NCBI RefSeq assembly: GCF_001484685.1
Contig: NZ_CP012200.1
Location: 1,482,321 to 1,546,320, forward strand
Direction: 5' to 3'
DNA: 64,000 nucleotides
DNA from: Thermococcus sp. 2319x1
Lineage (GTDB): Archaea > Methanobacteriota_B > Thermococci > Thermococcales > Thermococcaceae
The translations under genes were made by a program, and so were the position numbers. The notes under the pieces were generated by a model that was given only the letters and a program-made list of their open reading frames with translations, searched no databases and had not been told where the DNA came from. The stretch's first letter is position 1; each line of letters starts with the position of its first letter. This document shows, one piece after another, positions 46,335 through 53,967 of this stretch.

Positions 46335-46696
46335 TGACGCAAAAATAGAGCACCTACGAAAATGCTTGAAATTACCTACAAAAGCTTTTGGTCGGTTAAA
46401 AATTGCCCTCCAAAAATCGAAACCCTACTCAATAAATTTGGGCCTGAAAAAACAATTAAAAACAAAATCCGGCTGCAGATATGGCTTTTCAACCCTCCAA
46501 AATCCCGGAATTCAGGGCCGTTTTCACGTCTGGAACCTTTCACGCCTTTTCTGCAAAACGTGTCCATCCGGCGAATCCTTACCACCGGCGTGGTAAACGG
46601 AAAACGAAAACATTTTTGGCCGTTATAAATCCGGCTTTGAACCTGGAAAACAGTTCAAATCAAAAACGAAAGGTGAGCGGGGAAGAAAACATAAAC
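46335..46696. other. Non-coding stretch between cas5 and leader 1
   Basis: No gene is convincing in these 362 A/T-rich bases. A perfect inverted repeat TTACCAC-CGGC-GTGGTAA lies at 46579-46596, about 100 bases after the cas5 stop. It may be a terminator of the cas operon or part of an extended leader; a related but imperfect sequence occurs near 58827-58843 beside leader 2. Confidence 0.45.
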
Positions 46697-47380
46697 TCAG
46701 AACACGAAAACCGGCTCCTTGTCAAAGAGTAGCACGCTCACCGGGCTGGCCAGCTCTACGAAGCCGCCTGCGAAGGCGATGACCCTCTGGTAGATTGCCC
46801 TCCTGCTCTTCCCGCTGTAGGTGAAATTAACGGGCATCCTGTACTCCCTCGGCGTCAGGTTGTTCCTCCTCATGACGAGGAACCTCGCGCCCCTGGCGTA
46901 CTCCTCAGCCGGGATGATGCTCTTCAGCGTGCTCTCCTCGCCTTCCTCAACATCAACGAGCCCCACCCACTCCCTTTTTGCTGGATAGAGAAGGCTCTCG
47001 CTGTCCCCTATGTAGGGGGTAAAGACCGGGTCGCGGAGGGCATCGTAGGCCCTCTCGACCAGCTCTTCGTCGCCGGCGAAGAACATCCTGTAGTAAGGCC
47101 TGTGGTAGAGCACCTTCGTTATTGGGTAGATGGGGGCATTGGCATTCTTGAATATGGCTGCGGTCTCCTCCACCCTGGCACCGGGGTCTTCGACTATTAC
47201 TCCGTACTTAAGCTCTTCGAGTAGCCTTATGAAGCCCTCCTCGGGCAGACCCATGGCTCCCGCTATCATGCCTATCGCCGTGGTCCTCGGTGGAAAGGGG
47301 TAGCTGTCGAGGAGGAGGGAATTGTAGGGAATCCTGAAGTGCGCCTGCAGGGGCTTTACTTCCACGACGAGGCCAAGCAC
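46697..47380 (-). CDS. cas5: Cas5-family type I Cascade subunit
   Basis: A 227-aa Cas5: the N-terminal RAMP strand and helix read VEVKPLQAHFRIPYNSLLLD, then SYPFPPRTTAIGMIAGAMGL (typical PPxTxxxGL-like Cas5 signature), with conserved LYHRPYYRMFF and a C-terminal beta domain. Cas5 caps the 5' handle of crRNA in Cascade. It looks closest to Cas5 of Cst/Tneap-like type I systems. The GTG at 47380 follows GGTGGGTGAA; the frame is open a little further. It is intact, but its Cas7 and Cas8 partners are damaged, so it may be non-functional. Confidence 0.78.
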   Translation of the reverse strand: MLGLVVEVKPLQAHFRIPYNSLLLDSYPFPPRTTAIGMIAGAMGLPEEGFIRLLEELKYGVIVEDPGARVEETAAIFKNANAPIYPITKVLYHRPYYRMFFAGDEELVERAYDALRDPVFTPYIGDSESLLYPAKREWVGLVDVEEGEESTLKSIIPAEEYARGARFLVMRRNNLTPREYRMPVNFTYSGKSRRAIYQRVIAFAGGFVELASPVSVLLFDKEPVFVF

Positions 47381-47381
47381 T

Positions 47382-47867
47382 TCACCCACCGAGCTCAATA
47401 TTTTGTATCCTCTCCCTCAGCTCCCTCATGCTGAGAACCTCTACCTTCTTCATCCCCTCAAAGGCCTTCTTCAGCTCCTCAACGTTGGCGAAACGGTTTT
47501 CGAAGAGGCCGACGTAGAGCTTCTCTATGTTGTCCTCGAACGTCTCAATCGTTTCCTTGAGGAGGTCAACATCGAGGACGAGCTTTCCGTCAACGTAGCC
47601 GGGCTTAACGCGGAGGGCATCTCCAATGACGGGTATCTTGCGCTTCAGCAGGGCAACCACCATTACCTCGGGGTAGACCTTCGTGAAGAAGTTGCTCAGC
47701 TTGGCTCCACCGTGGTACTGCATTATCGCCTCAAGCAGGGCCTTCAGGCGTCTCTCCCTCTCCTCCTTCGGGAGGAGGTAGAGTGTAACATCCTTCCCAG
47801 TGATGTCCCTCTCCTTTTTAGCCTCATGAACACCATCAATATTTAACCTCCAAATTTTTTCCTTCAA
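47382..47867 (-). pseudogene. Cas7-like fragment lacking the N-terminal half
   Basis: 161 open codons with HEAKKERDITGKDVTLYLLP, LLEAIMQYHGGAKLSNFFTK, VVALLKRKIPVIGDALRVK and a helical tail. I read this as the C-terminal half of a Cas7/Cst2-like backbone RAMP, from position (between cas8-like and cas5) and sequence style. There is no proper start codon: the frame fades into the end of an A/T-rich gene around 47850. Family assignment is moderate. Confidence 0.5.
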
Positions 47868-48261
47868 TCATCATCTTTGCTATTGCAAATGAAGCTCCAA
47901 AATCCATTAACTCATACTCTACTATTTCATCAATCAAATCAACAAGACTTTTTCTATCCTTATTGTAATACAAATCATTTAATACAACAACCAACTCCAC
48001 CCTATTATTCTCCCAATCAATAACTTTCTTCAAAATCTTAAACCCACGTATATTTAACTCTTCCTCATATTCTTTACTGTTAAAAACAAACAGCATATCT
48101 CCACATTCAACGCACCTATACTCAATCACTCCAAATACTTCAACTTCTTCGCTACTCTTCCCTTTTACAATATCAAACCTAAACAATGTTGCCTCATTAC
48201 CGTCTACTCTTTTATCAATCTTAACAGCCTGCTTAATCTCATATCTTTTCATCTTAAACAC
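47836..48261 (-). CDS. A/T-rich gene of unknown function inside the cas operon
   Basis: About 141 aa from GTG 48261, which has GGAGG eight bases upstream; an ATG three codons later is also possible. The protein is charged and beta-rich with one CxxC pair (YRCVECGDMLFVF, about residues 50-62). I recognise no family. Its base composition is strikingly A/T-rich against the G/C-rich cas genes on both sides, so it is probably an insertion from foreign DNA. Its 3' end runs into the Cas7-like fragment. It keeps the operon's orientation and overlaps upstream coding sequence, so it is likely cotranscribed. Confidence 0.5.
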   Translation of the reverse strand: MFKMKRYEIKQAVKIDKRVDGNEATLFRFDIVKGKSSEEVEVFGVIEYRCVECGDMLFVFNSKEYEEELNIRGFKILKKVIDWENNRVELVVVLNDLYYNKDRKSLVDLIDEIVEYELMDFGASFAIAKMMIEGKNLEVKY

Positions 48262-48266
48262 CCTTA

Positions 48267-49233
48267 TCACCTCCTTTTTATTTTTATTCCAAAGTCGAGA
48301 TACTTATCTGTTGCCGTCCAAACACCATTTACCTTAAGCTTAAGCCTGCCATCCGCATCTATGTCATAATCATCAATCTTGCCCTTCTCAATCAATTCAT
48401 CTAAGAAATCAACTGCTTCCTCGACATTTTGTGGAACATTTTGCTTAACCCACTCAACAACATTCTCGTCACTCATTGCCTTTTTGACAAACTCTTTCTT
48501 CTTCTGCTCCCTCTCCTTTTCTCTCTCCGTAAAACTGCTTGGAACCGTAAACGAGGTAAACTTTGACGGTTTTTCCGACCTCCACGGTCTCCTTCAGTAA
48601 TCTCCTGTTCTTGAGGAACTTGACGAACTCGTGAAGAACTGCAAAAAAGGCCTCGTTGGGGTGGTATCTGCTCAGGCTCAGGTTAACACTGAAGTAATAC
48701 CGCCTCTTTCCATTCCTTGTCTCGGCCGTAACCCTGAAGCTTTCCCTCCAGAAGTCGTCCTTGAAGGTTCTTTTGAAGCGCTTCAGCTCTCTCTCTGGGG
48801 CGTCGAAGAAGAAGCGGAGCGTGGAATCTCCAACCGGGACGGTGTAGAGGTAGGCCATTGCGGAGTAGAGCTTGAATGCGTGTTCCAGGCAGAAGTGAAG
48901 CCTCGTGGCATCGCTAACAACGGAGTCTATCTTCCTCTCGAAGGGAAAGATGAACGCCTTATTTTGAACCACTTTGGTTTCTCTTCCGCAGATAGAGCAC
49001 GTCCCCCTTTTCCCATCCGTGAGTCCCCCAAGGATATCCTTGGTTTTGCTCGAAAGCTCGAAACCAAAGACTTTCAACAGGGCCAGGGCATCTTCGTCCG
49101 AATCGACGGGAGCGCCGTTGGCCATCTCCACGACGGGCCTTAGATAGGCCTCTTCAATGACCTCCGGAGTTATTTCCCCTATTTCCTCCTCCCCGAGGAA
49201 GAGCTCGCCGTTTTTGAGATAGGCATCTATCAT
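48267..49233 (-). pseudogene. Cas8-like (Cst1-like) gene, frameshifted or chimeric at its 3' end
   Basis: The first frame (49233-48469, 254 aa) has a zinc-binding motif GTCSICGRETKVVQNKAF with HFCLEHAF, as in large subunits of type I Cascades. It ends with YLVYGSKQFYGERKGEGAEE. In the next frame the sequence continues smoothly as SSFTEREKEREQKKKEFVKK then AMSDENVVEWVKQ and on to KIKRR at 48267; the last 69 codons also form a small open frame with its own ATG at 48476. Either one gene suffered a one-base shift near 48535, or a foreign gene tail was joined here. A complete Cas8 would be about 500 aa. It overlaps the csx1 stop by 4 bases. Confidence 0.5.
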
Positions 49234-50525
49234 TTCCCCTCCCCCAGGGCCCTTGATACCATGGCCTCTATCTCTTTCTTTGCATCGGGTGAGTACCTCA
49301 GGAAGGTGTGTAACCGCGCCTCCCTAATGGCATCCCCAACGTCCCATTCTTCCATTCTGACCTCCGTCGAGTTTGCCTCAAGGCCGGCGTGAGCGAAGAA
49401 GTTTCGAGGGGTTATGCTGGCGTTGGCCTCGTCAAACCTGTAGAATTCCCTCAGGAGCGTCCACCCCGGGAACTGGCCGGAGGAGGCATATTCCGCCGCT
49501 TTCTCCTCCACTTTGTGCAGTTCCACGTTGACCCTTTCCCTTATGGAGCCTCTGAAGAGGGAGTTCGAGAGTTCGTAAAGGGCATCAACACTCGGCGGAA
49601 GTTCCGGCCTGAGACCTTCGAGGACCTTCACCTGGAAGAGGAGCTTCACCAGTGTGCCGAAGCCGGTTCCAAGGGCCAGCTTTCTCTCCACGCGCTTTTC
49701 CGAAACCTCCACGTTTTCCTCCCAGGTTCTCAGGAGCTCTTCAACGGCCTCTTCTATGGCTCCCCCATCCGGGAAGTTCTCAGCGAAGAGGAGGGGCAGA
49801 CCAAAGACCACCGAGCCGATCCAGGCGTCTATTTTTCTCTTTTTATCCCTTATAATATCAAAGGTCTTCAGCTTTCTCTTGAGCTCTCCAAGTACCTTCT
49901 TTTCGATGGAGTAAGGAACGAGGTAATTGCTGAGATCGGGCAGGGGTTCCGAGAGGGGAAGGGGCTCCACGTAAACGTCCTCTATGACGTTTATGCCCAG
50001 CTCCCTCGTTATCCCCGGAACGAACGGGTCGGAGTTGTAAGCTAAGAAGCGGGTTCTGTTCAGGAGCGCCCGTATGCCGAGGAGCTCGCGGAGGGCCCTG
50101 TGAATGAGGAACGTTACGTAGTTGAGGCCGTGGGTGATGTCAAAGTGGACCTCAAGCTCTCCCTTTGGAGGGATTATCTGGGAGAGGCGGTAGAGGACGT
50201 AGTGGTAGGTGTCGAGGGCGCTCCCGGAGAACGTGCCGTTGGAGAAGCTTCCGATTCCCGGCACTATTAAAACGTCCACTTCCCTCCCGGTTCCGATCTC
50301 CTCGAGGAATTCCTCAACTTTGCCGCGTATGCTCTCCCTGAGGGCTTCGAGAGAGGTAAAATCAACCCCGAGGGTCTCGGGGAGGACTATGACGCTCCAG
50401 TCCGGCTCTATGACCCTCTGGAGTATTGGAAGGGTTGACTTGTTCGCGAGCCTCACATTCCCAAACCGGTATTTGGTCTCCGTCCACCTCTCGAAGGCGC
50501 CCCAGGAGGCTATGAGGAGCTTCAT
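49230..50525 (-). CDS. csx1: Csx1-type CARF-HEPN ribonuclease
   Basis: A 431-aa effector activated by cyclic oligoadenylate. The N-terminal CARF domain (about residues 1-190) shows KLLIASWGAFERWTETKYRF and the ligand motif HFDITHGLNYVTFLIHRAL. The C-terminal HEPN domain has ITPRNFFAHAGLE, the R-x4-H RNase motif. In type III systems Cas10 makes the activator on target recognition and Csx1 then cleaves RNA. The ATG at 50525 (MKLLIASWG) overlaps the csm5 stop (ATGA), in the position where many III-A loci carry csm6. Confidence 0.85.
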   Translation of the reverse strand: MKLLIASWGAFERWTETKYRFGNVRLANKSTLPILQRVIEPDWSVIVLPETLGVDFTSLEALRESIRGKVEEFLEEIGTGREVDVLIVPGIGSFSNGTFSGSALDTYHYVLYRLSQIIPPKGELEVHFDITHGLNYVTFLIHRALRELLGIRALLNRTRFLAYNSDPFVPGITRELGINVIEDVYVEPLPLSEPLPDLSNYLVPYSIEKKVLGELKRKLKTFDIIRDKKRKIDAWIGSVVFGLPLLFAENFPDGGAIEEAVEELLRTWEENVEVSEKRVERKLALGTGFGTLVKLLFQVKVLEGLRPELPPSVDALYELSNSLFRGSIRERVNVELHKVEEKAAEYASSGQFPGWTLLREFYRFDEANASITPRNFFAHAGLEANSTEVRMEEWDVGDAIREARLHTFLRYSPDAKKEIEAMVSRALGEGK

Positions 50526-51733
50526 TCCACCTTCACCCATCCCATGGGCATTCCATCGGCAACCCTGCGCGTCTTGGGGAAGTCTCTGGAAACGCCCCTG
50601 CCTCCGGGCTTTCTGCCCAGTCCGAGCTCCCTCCGTGTGCTTTCCCATTTCTTCTCCTTTCTGAGGAGTATTCCAACTGTAGTCGATATCCAGCCGCTTC
50701 CCCAGCCGAGGCGGAGCTTTCTGCCCTCGGGAAGGGTTCTATAGAAGGAGCTGACGCTGGTCCTATAGGGCCCATGCTTGTGAATTTCATCCAGTTCCGC
50801 CTTTATTACCTCACCGTAGAACTCGTCCACGGCCTTCCAGATGAAGTCTTCGAAGACCTCTTCCGGCTTTCCATAGTTGTTAAGGCACTCCCAGAGGAGG
50901 CCGTTAAAGTGGTTTCCGTTTAATCTCAGGGTCTCCCCGTCCACGGCCAGCTCGAACTCCACCGTAGTTTCTGGTTTTAGGGCCTCGACCCAGGTGGGAA
51001 TCTTAACGTCCGCCCCTACTATGTTAACGCGGTAGACCGCGAGGTGCTTTTTTCCGATGGGTTCAGAGTCCCTAACCACAAGGGCGCGCATGGGGTCGCG
51101 CTTTGGCTCGTACCTCACGCCGGGCTCCATGCCAAAGACTATCGCCTCAAGGAGGTCGTCGGCGCTCTTTGTGTCGAACCTTTTCTCCTCTTCGAGCCGT
51201 GAGTTGATGTAGTTGAGGTAGTATTCAACCAGATGCGTGTTCCATCCAACGGAGTTTTTCAGTTTTTCAATGTTTTTCCGTTGCTCATTGTTGGCACTTC
51301 TCGCAACGCTGCTGAGCACGTCCATGACAGTTGCAGTATCTCCGCACTCCTTCAAAACCCTGTAGAACACCGCGGTTCTTATTGCTCCCTTGATGGACGA
51401 GCCCGGGATGTAGGGCTTTCCATTGGATTTTATGAAGTTCTTTATCCTCATGCTCTCCCTGCCAGCTTCTCCGATGAGGGGGAGCGTGTATAGGGTGTAG
51501 TCCTTCACGTTGAGGTTGAGGGAATCTATGTAGCCCTTGAAGACGTAGCTGTTGCCGGGAGGGTCCTTCAAGAGGGTTAGAATTTCTTTAAGCGGTATCC
51601 CGAGGTTGAGGAGATCCTCCGTGAGCTTTCTGGTGTCGAGGACGAATATCATGCCATCACCGGGATAAATGTCAACGCTTGTGATCTCGCTTCCGTCCCC
51701 TATGTGGAGGGGAAAGAGAACTGTAAGCCTCAT
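50522..51733 (-). CDS. csm5: Type III-A effector subunit Csm5
   Basis: A 403-aa RAMP protein: an N-terminal FPLHIGDGSEITSVDIYP, the RAMP signature KPYIPGSSIKGAIRTAVFYR (about residues 107-126) and a Gly-rich RKLRLGWGSGWISTTVG near residue 345. Csm5 caps the 3' end of the crRNA in the Csm complex. It overlaps csm4 by 4 bases. Confidence 0.88.
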   Translation of the reverse strand: MRLTVLFPLHIGDGSEITSVDIYPGDGMIFVLDTRKLTEDLLNLGIPLKEILTLLKDPPGNSYVFKGYIDSLNLNVKDYTLYTLPLIGEAGRESMRIKNFIKSNGKPYIPGSSIKGAIRTAVFYRVLKECGDTATVMDVLSSVARSANNEQRKNIEKLKNSVGWNTHLVEYYLNYINSRLEEEKRFDTKSADDLLEAIVFGMEPGVRYEPKRDPMRALVVRDSEPIGKKHLAVYRVNIVGADVKIPTWVEALKPETTVEFELAVDGETLRLNGNHFNGLLWECLNNYGKPEEVFEDFIWKAVDEFYGEVIKAELDEIHKHGPYRTSVSSFYRTLPEGRKLRLGWGSGWISTTVGILLRKEKKWESTRRELGLGRKPGGRGVSRDFPKTRRVADGMPMGWVKVE

Positions 51734-52584
51734 GGCAATCCCTCCGGGAGCTTAGCTGGAAGGGGAAAACTCAGACCGTAGACGTAGATTCCTTTTCCTC
51801 CAACGGTGAGAGTTTCTATCTTCCCGGAGTCGTTGCCGATTATTGAGCCCTCCTCAATGAAGCTAAGCTTTGGCTTCCTGCCCCAGGGGCTCCAGCCACC
51901 CTTGCGGAAAAGCCTCCAGAGGAGGGGAGTTTCCGAGGGGAGCGTGTTGGAAAGCGTAACGAAGGCCTCCCCCCTGGGGACACTTATCTCCACGTCCTCA
52001 ACCTCGATGTCGAACAGGCCGTATCCCCACGTTCCTTTTCCCCCTATGCCCGTATCACCCAGGTAGCGAAGCGCCGGGAGGATGTAGCCCTTGAGCGTTT
52101 CCCCGTCGCCCTGATAGAGGAAGTAGATTCCCGTGTTCGGTTTGAAGCGGATTTCCTCCCAGAAGTAGAGGGCGGAGTTGCTTGTTACCCTGTCGAGGGC
52201 CACCCTGGGGAGCTCAACCCTCTTGAAGGGGAGCTCGGCGTACGTAAACTGCTCGAGCCTCAGGGCCTTCTCGAACTCTCCCAGGGAAAGGTACTTCGCG
52301 CTCTTTAGCCTCTTGAAGTTAGGAATCCCTTTGATCTTCTCTTCGGGAAGTGTGGAAAGCCAGTATTCAGCGCTCAGAGGCTTCGGGAGGAAGAGCTTTT
52401 CTCCTTCGTAGGGAAAGGCCGAGCTTATCCTTGCTCCCCTCTGGAACCGCTCTGCAAACTCGTCGATTGCCTCTTTTCCATAGAGTACCCCAACGGCCGT
52501 GGCCATTGCCCCAAATAGCGTGTCAGCGTGGGGAATCTCCGTTAGGGGCCCCCTGAGCTTCAGCTTTATGGCCTTGAATTTCAT
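51730..52584 (-). CDS. csm4: Type III-A effector subunit Csm4 (Cas5-like)
   Basis: A 284-aa RAMP protein beginning FKAIKLKLRGPLTEIPHADT and LFGAMATAVGVLYG, with the glycine-rich loop YLGDTGIGGKGTWGYGLFDI (about residues 185-205). Csm4 binds the 5' repeat-derived tag of the crRNA next to Cas10. Its ATG shares a base with the csm3 stop. Confidence 0.88.
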   Translation of the reverse strand: MKFKAIKLKLRGPLTEIPHADTLFGAMATAVGVLYGKEAIDEFAERFQRGARISSAFPYEGEKLFLPKPLSAEYWLSTLPEEKIKGIPNFKRLKSAKYLSLGEFEKALRLEQFTYAELPFKRVELPRVALDRVTSNSALYFWEEIRFKPNTGIYFLYQGDGETLKGYILPALRYLGDTGIGGKGTWGYGLFDIEVEDVEISVPRGEAFVTLSNTLPSETPLLWRLFRKGGWSPWGRKPKLSFIEEGSIIGNDSGKIETLTVGGKGIYVYGLSFPLPAKLPEGLP

Positions 52585-53462
52585 TACTCCGCCCCCAGTT
52601 TCGCTTTCACCTCCGAGAAGAGGTCGCCGAATTCGGAGAGTATCTCACGGACGCTCTTGTTCACGGCAGGTATCTTGATGATGTCCCTCGGATCCCCTGT
52701 CCTGTAATAGTCGGCCTTTCTGAACTCAATGTTCTCGAAGAAGAACTTCACCTTTCCGTAGCCCCTTGAACCAGAGCCTCCGAGGTAGCTGTCCTCGAGA
52801 AGGGCCATCGCCGTGAGGAGGTTTTTGACGTCGTCTTCCCAGTGACTTATATCCTCCACGGTGTAGATTATCTCGAAGTTGAACTCGGTTCCGGCAACGA
52901 CGCGCTCGTTCGTCCTCGGGTTCGCCTGGGATGTAACACGGTCTATCCCAACCTCGATTTTTGCTTCCGTTATCTCCTGTCCCTCCTCCCATTTGCGCTT
53001 CCATTCCTCGGTGAGGAACGCGTCTCTGACTATCAGCCGCGAGGGGAAGTTGCTATCGTTACCGCTGGCTCCGAATAATCTGCATACCGGACAGTTGTAG
53101 GCCTTCTGGTAGTCCGGACATACGTGAATCCAGCCATTGTTTATCCTCTTGTTGAAGAACTTGCCGCAGTTCTCTCTCCCTTCTTCCCTGCAGCTTCCGG
53201 GGGAGTAGCCTTTAAGGCCTATATACTTTTCCTTCCACTCGTCAAGCTTTGAATTGGTGAGAATTTCGAACAGGGACCTCAAGCGACCCTTGAGCGAGGA
53301 GCCGGGTATGTAGGGAAGGCCGGTAACGGGATCCCTGATAACGGGGTTGTCGATTCCACCTATCTCCCCCACTTCCCTCTGGGCACCTATGTGAAGTCCG
53401 GTGACGGCTTTTATTTTTCCGGTGATAACGAGCTTTCCGTTGAACTTTCTGTCCATAACCAT
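52584..53462 (-). CDS. csm3: Type III-A backbone and target-RNA nuclease Csm3
   Basis: A 292-aa RAMP. GLHIGAQREVGEIGGIDNPV carries the catalytic Asp (about residue 37) for 6-nt-spaced cleavage of target RNA. The RAMP motif is LPYIPGSSLKGRLRSLFEIL, a zinc-type cluster CPDYQKAYNCPVCRLFG follows, and the Gly-rich loop is YLGGSGSRGYGKVKF. Multiple copies form the complex backbone. The ATG overlaps the csm2 stop. Confidence 0.93.
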   Translation of the reverse strand: MVMDRKFNGKLVITGKIKAVTGLHIGAQREVGEIGGIDNPVIRDPVTGLPYIPGSSLKGRLRSLFEILTNSKLDEWKEKYIGLKGYSPGSCREEGRENCGKFFNKRINNGWIHVCPDYQKAYNCPVCRLFGASGNDSNFPSRLIVRDAFLTEEWKRKWEEGQEITEAKIEVGIDRVTSQANPRTNERVVAGTEFNFEIIYTVEDISHWEDDVKNLLTAMALLEDSYLGGSGSRGYGKVKFFFENIEFRKADYYRTGDPRDIIKIPAVNKSVREILSEFGDLFSEVKAKLGAE

Positions 53463-53962
53463 CAGTCAACACCCCCGTAAAACTTGTGGTAGGCAACAAC
53501 GGCCTGGAGGAAGTCGTAAAATATCTCAAATTTCTCGGCGGGCTTCAAATCCTCCGAATCCTTCGGCTTCATTATAACATCAAGCATCTGGTCGAGGATT
53601 TCGTAGAAGTTTTTCAGGGCTTCCCTCTGGTTTCTGTTCGTCGTTTTTCCAACCGCGTACGCAAGCAGGTACCTCATCCTCACAACGTCATCGACGAAGT
53701 CCCTCTCTTTTCCCCTCCGGATTTCGAGGTGTATGCGGCGCGCTATCTCCAGAACCCTCCTTATCTGATTCGTCTTGAGGTTATGGGAGAGGTACTTTCC
53801 GAGCTCCATTGCGTTCTGAAGCCTTTCCTGGGCGCTCCATTCAAAGAAGTTCTTGGCGGAGCGCTTTATCTCTTCGATCTTATCATTTCCAGGGGGCTGC
53901 CTCTGGCCTTGATAACCCCTGTTCCGGGAGTACCCTCCACCTTGGAAGGAATTATACCCCAC
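53462..53962 (-). CDS. csm2: Type III-A small subunit Csm2
   Basis: An all-helical protein of about 166 aa with a disordered Gly/Arg/Gln-rich N-terminus (GGGYSRNRGYQGQRQPPG), then helices such as MELGKYLSHNLKTNQIRRVL and RMRYLLAYAVGKTTNRNQRE, matching Csm2. It forms the inner filament with Csm3. The GTG at 53962 is eight bases after GGAGG, better placed than the GTG at 53971, which lies inside the ribosome site. Confidence 0.85.
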   Translation of the reverse strand: MGYNSFQGGGYSRNRGYQGQRQPPGNDKIEEIKRSAKNFFEWSAQERLQNAMELGKYLSHNLKTNQIRRVLEIARRIHLEIRRGKERDFVDDVVRMRYLLAYAVGKTTNRNQREALKNFYEILDQMLDVIMKPKDSEDLKPAEKFEIFYDFLQAVVAYHKFYGGVD

Positions 53963-53967
53963 ACCAG

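Noticed and set aside
49389-50045. 218-aa frame antisense to csx1
   Set aside because: Shadow frame of a conserved CARF-HEPN gene.
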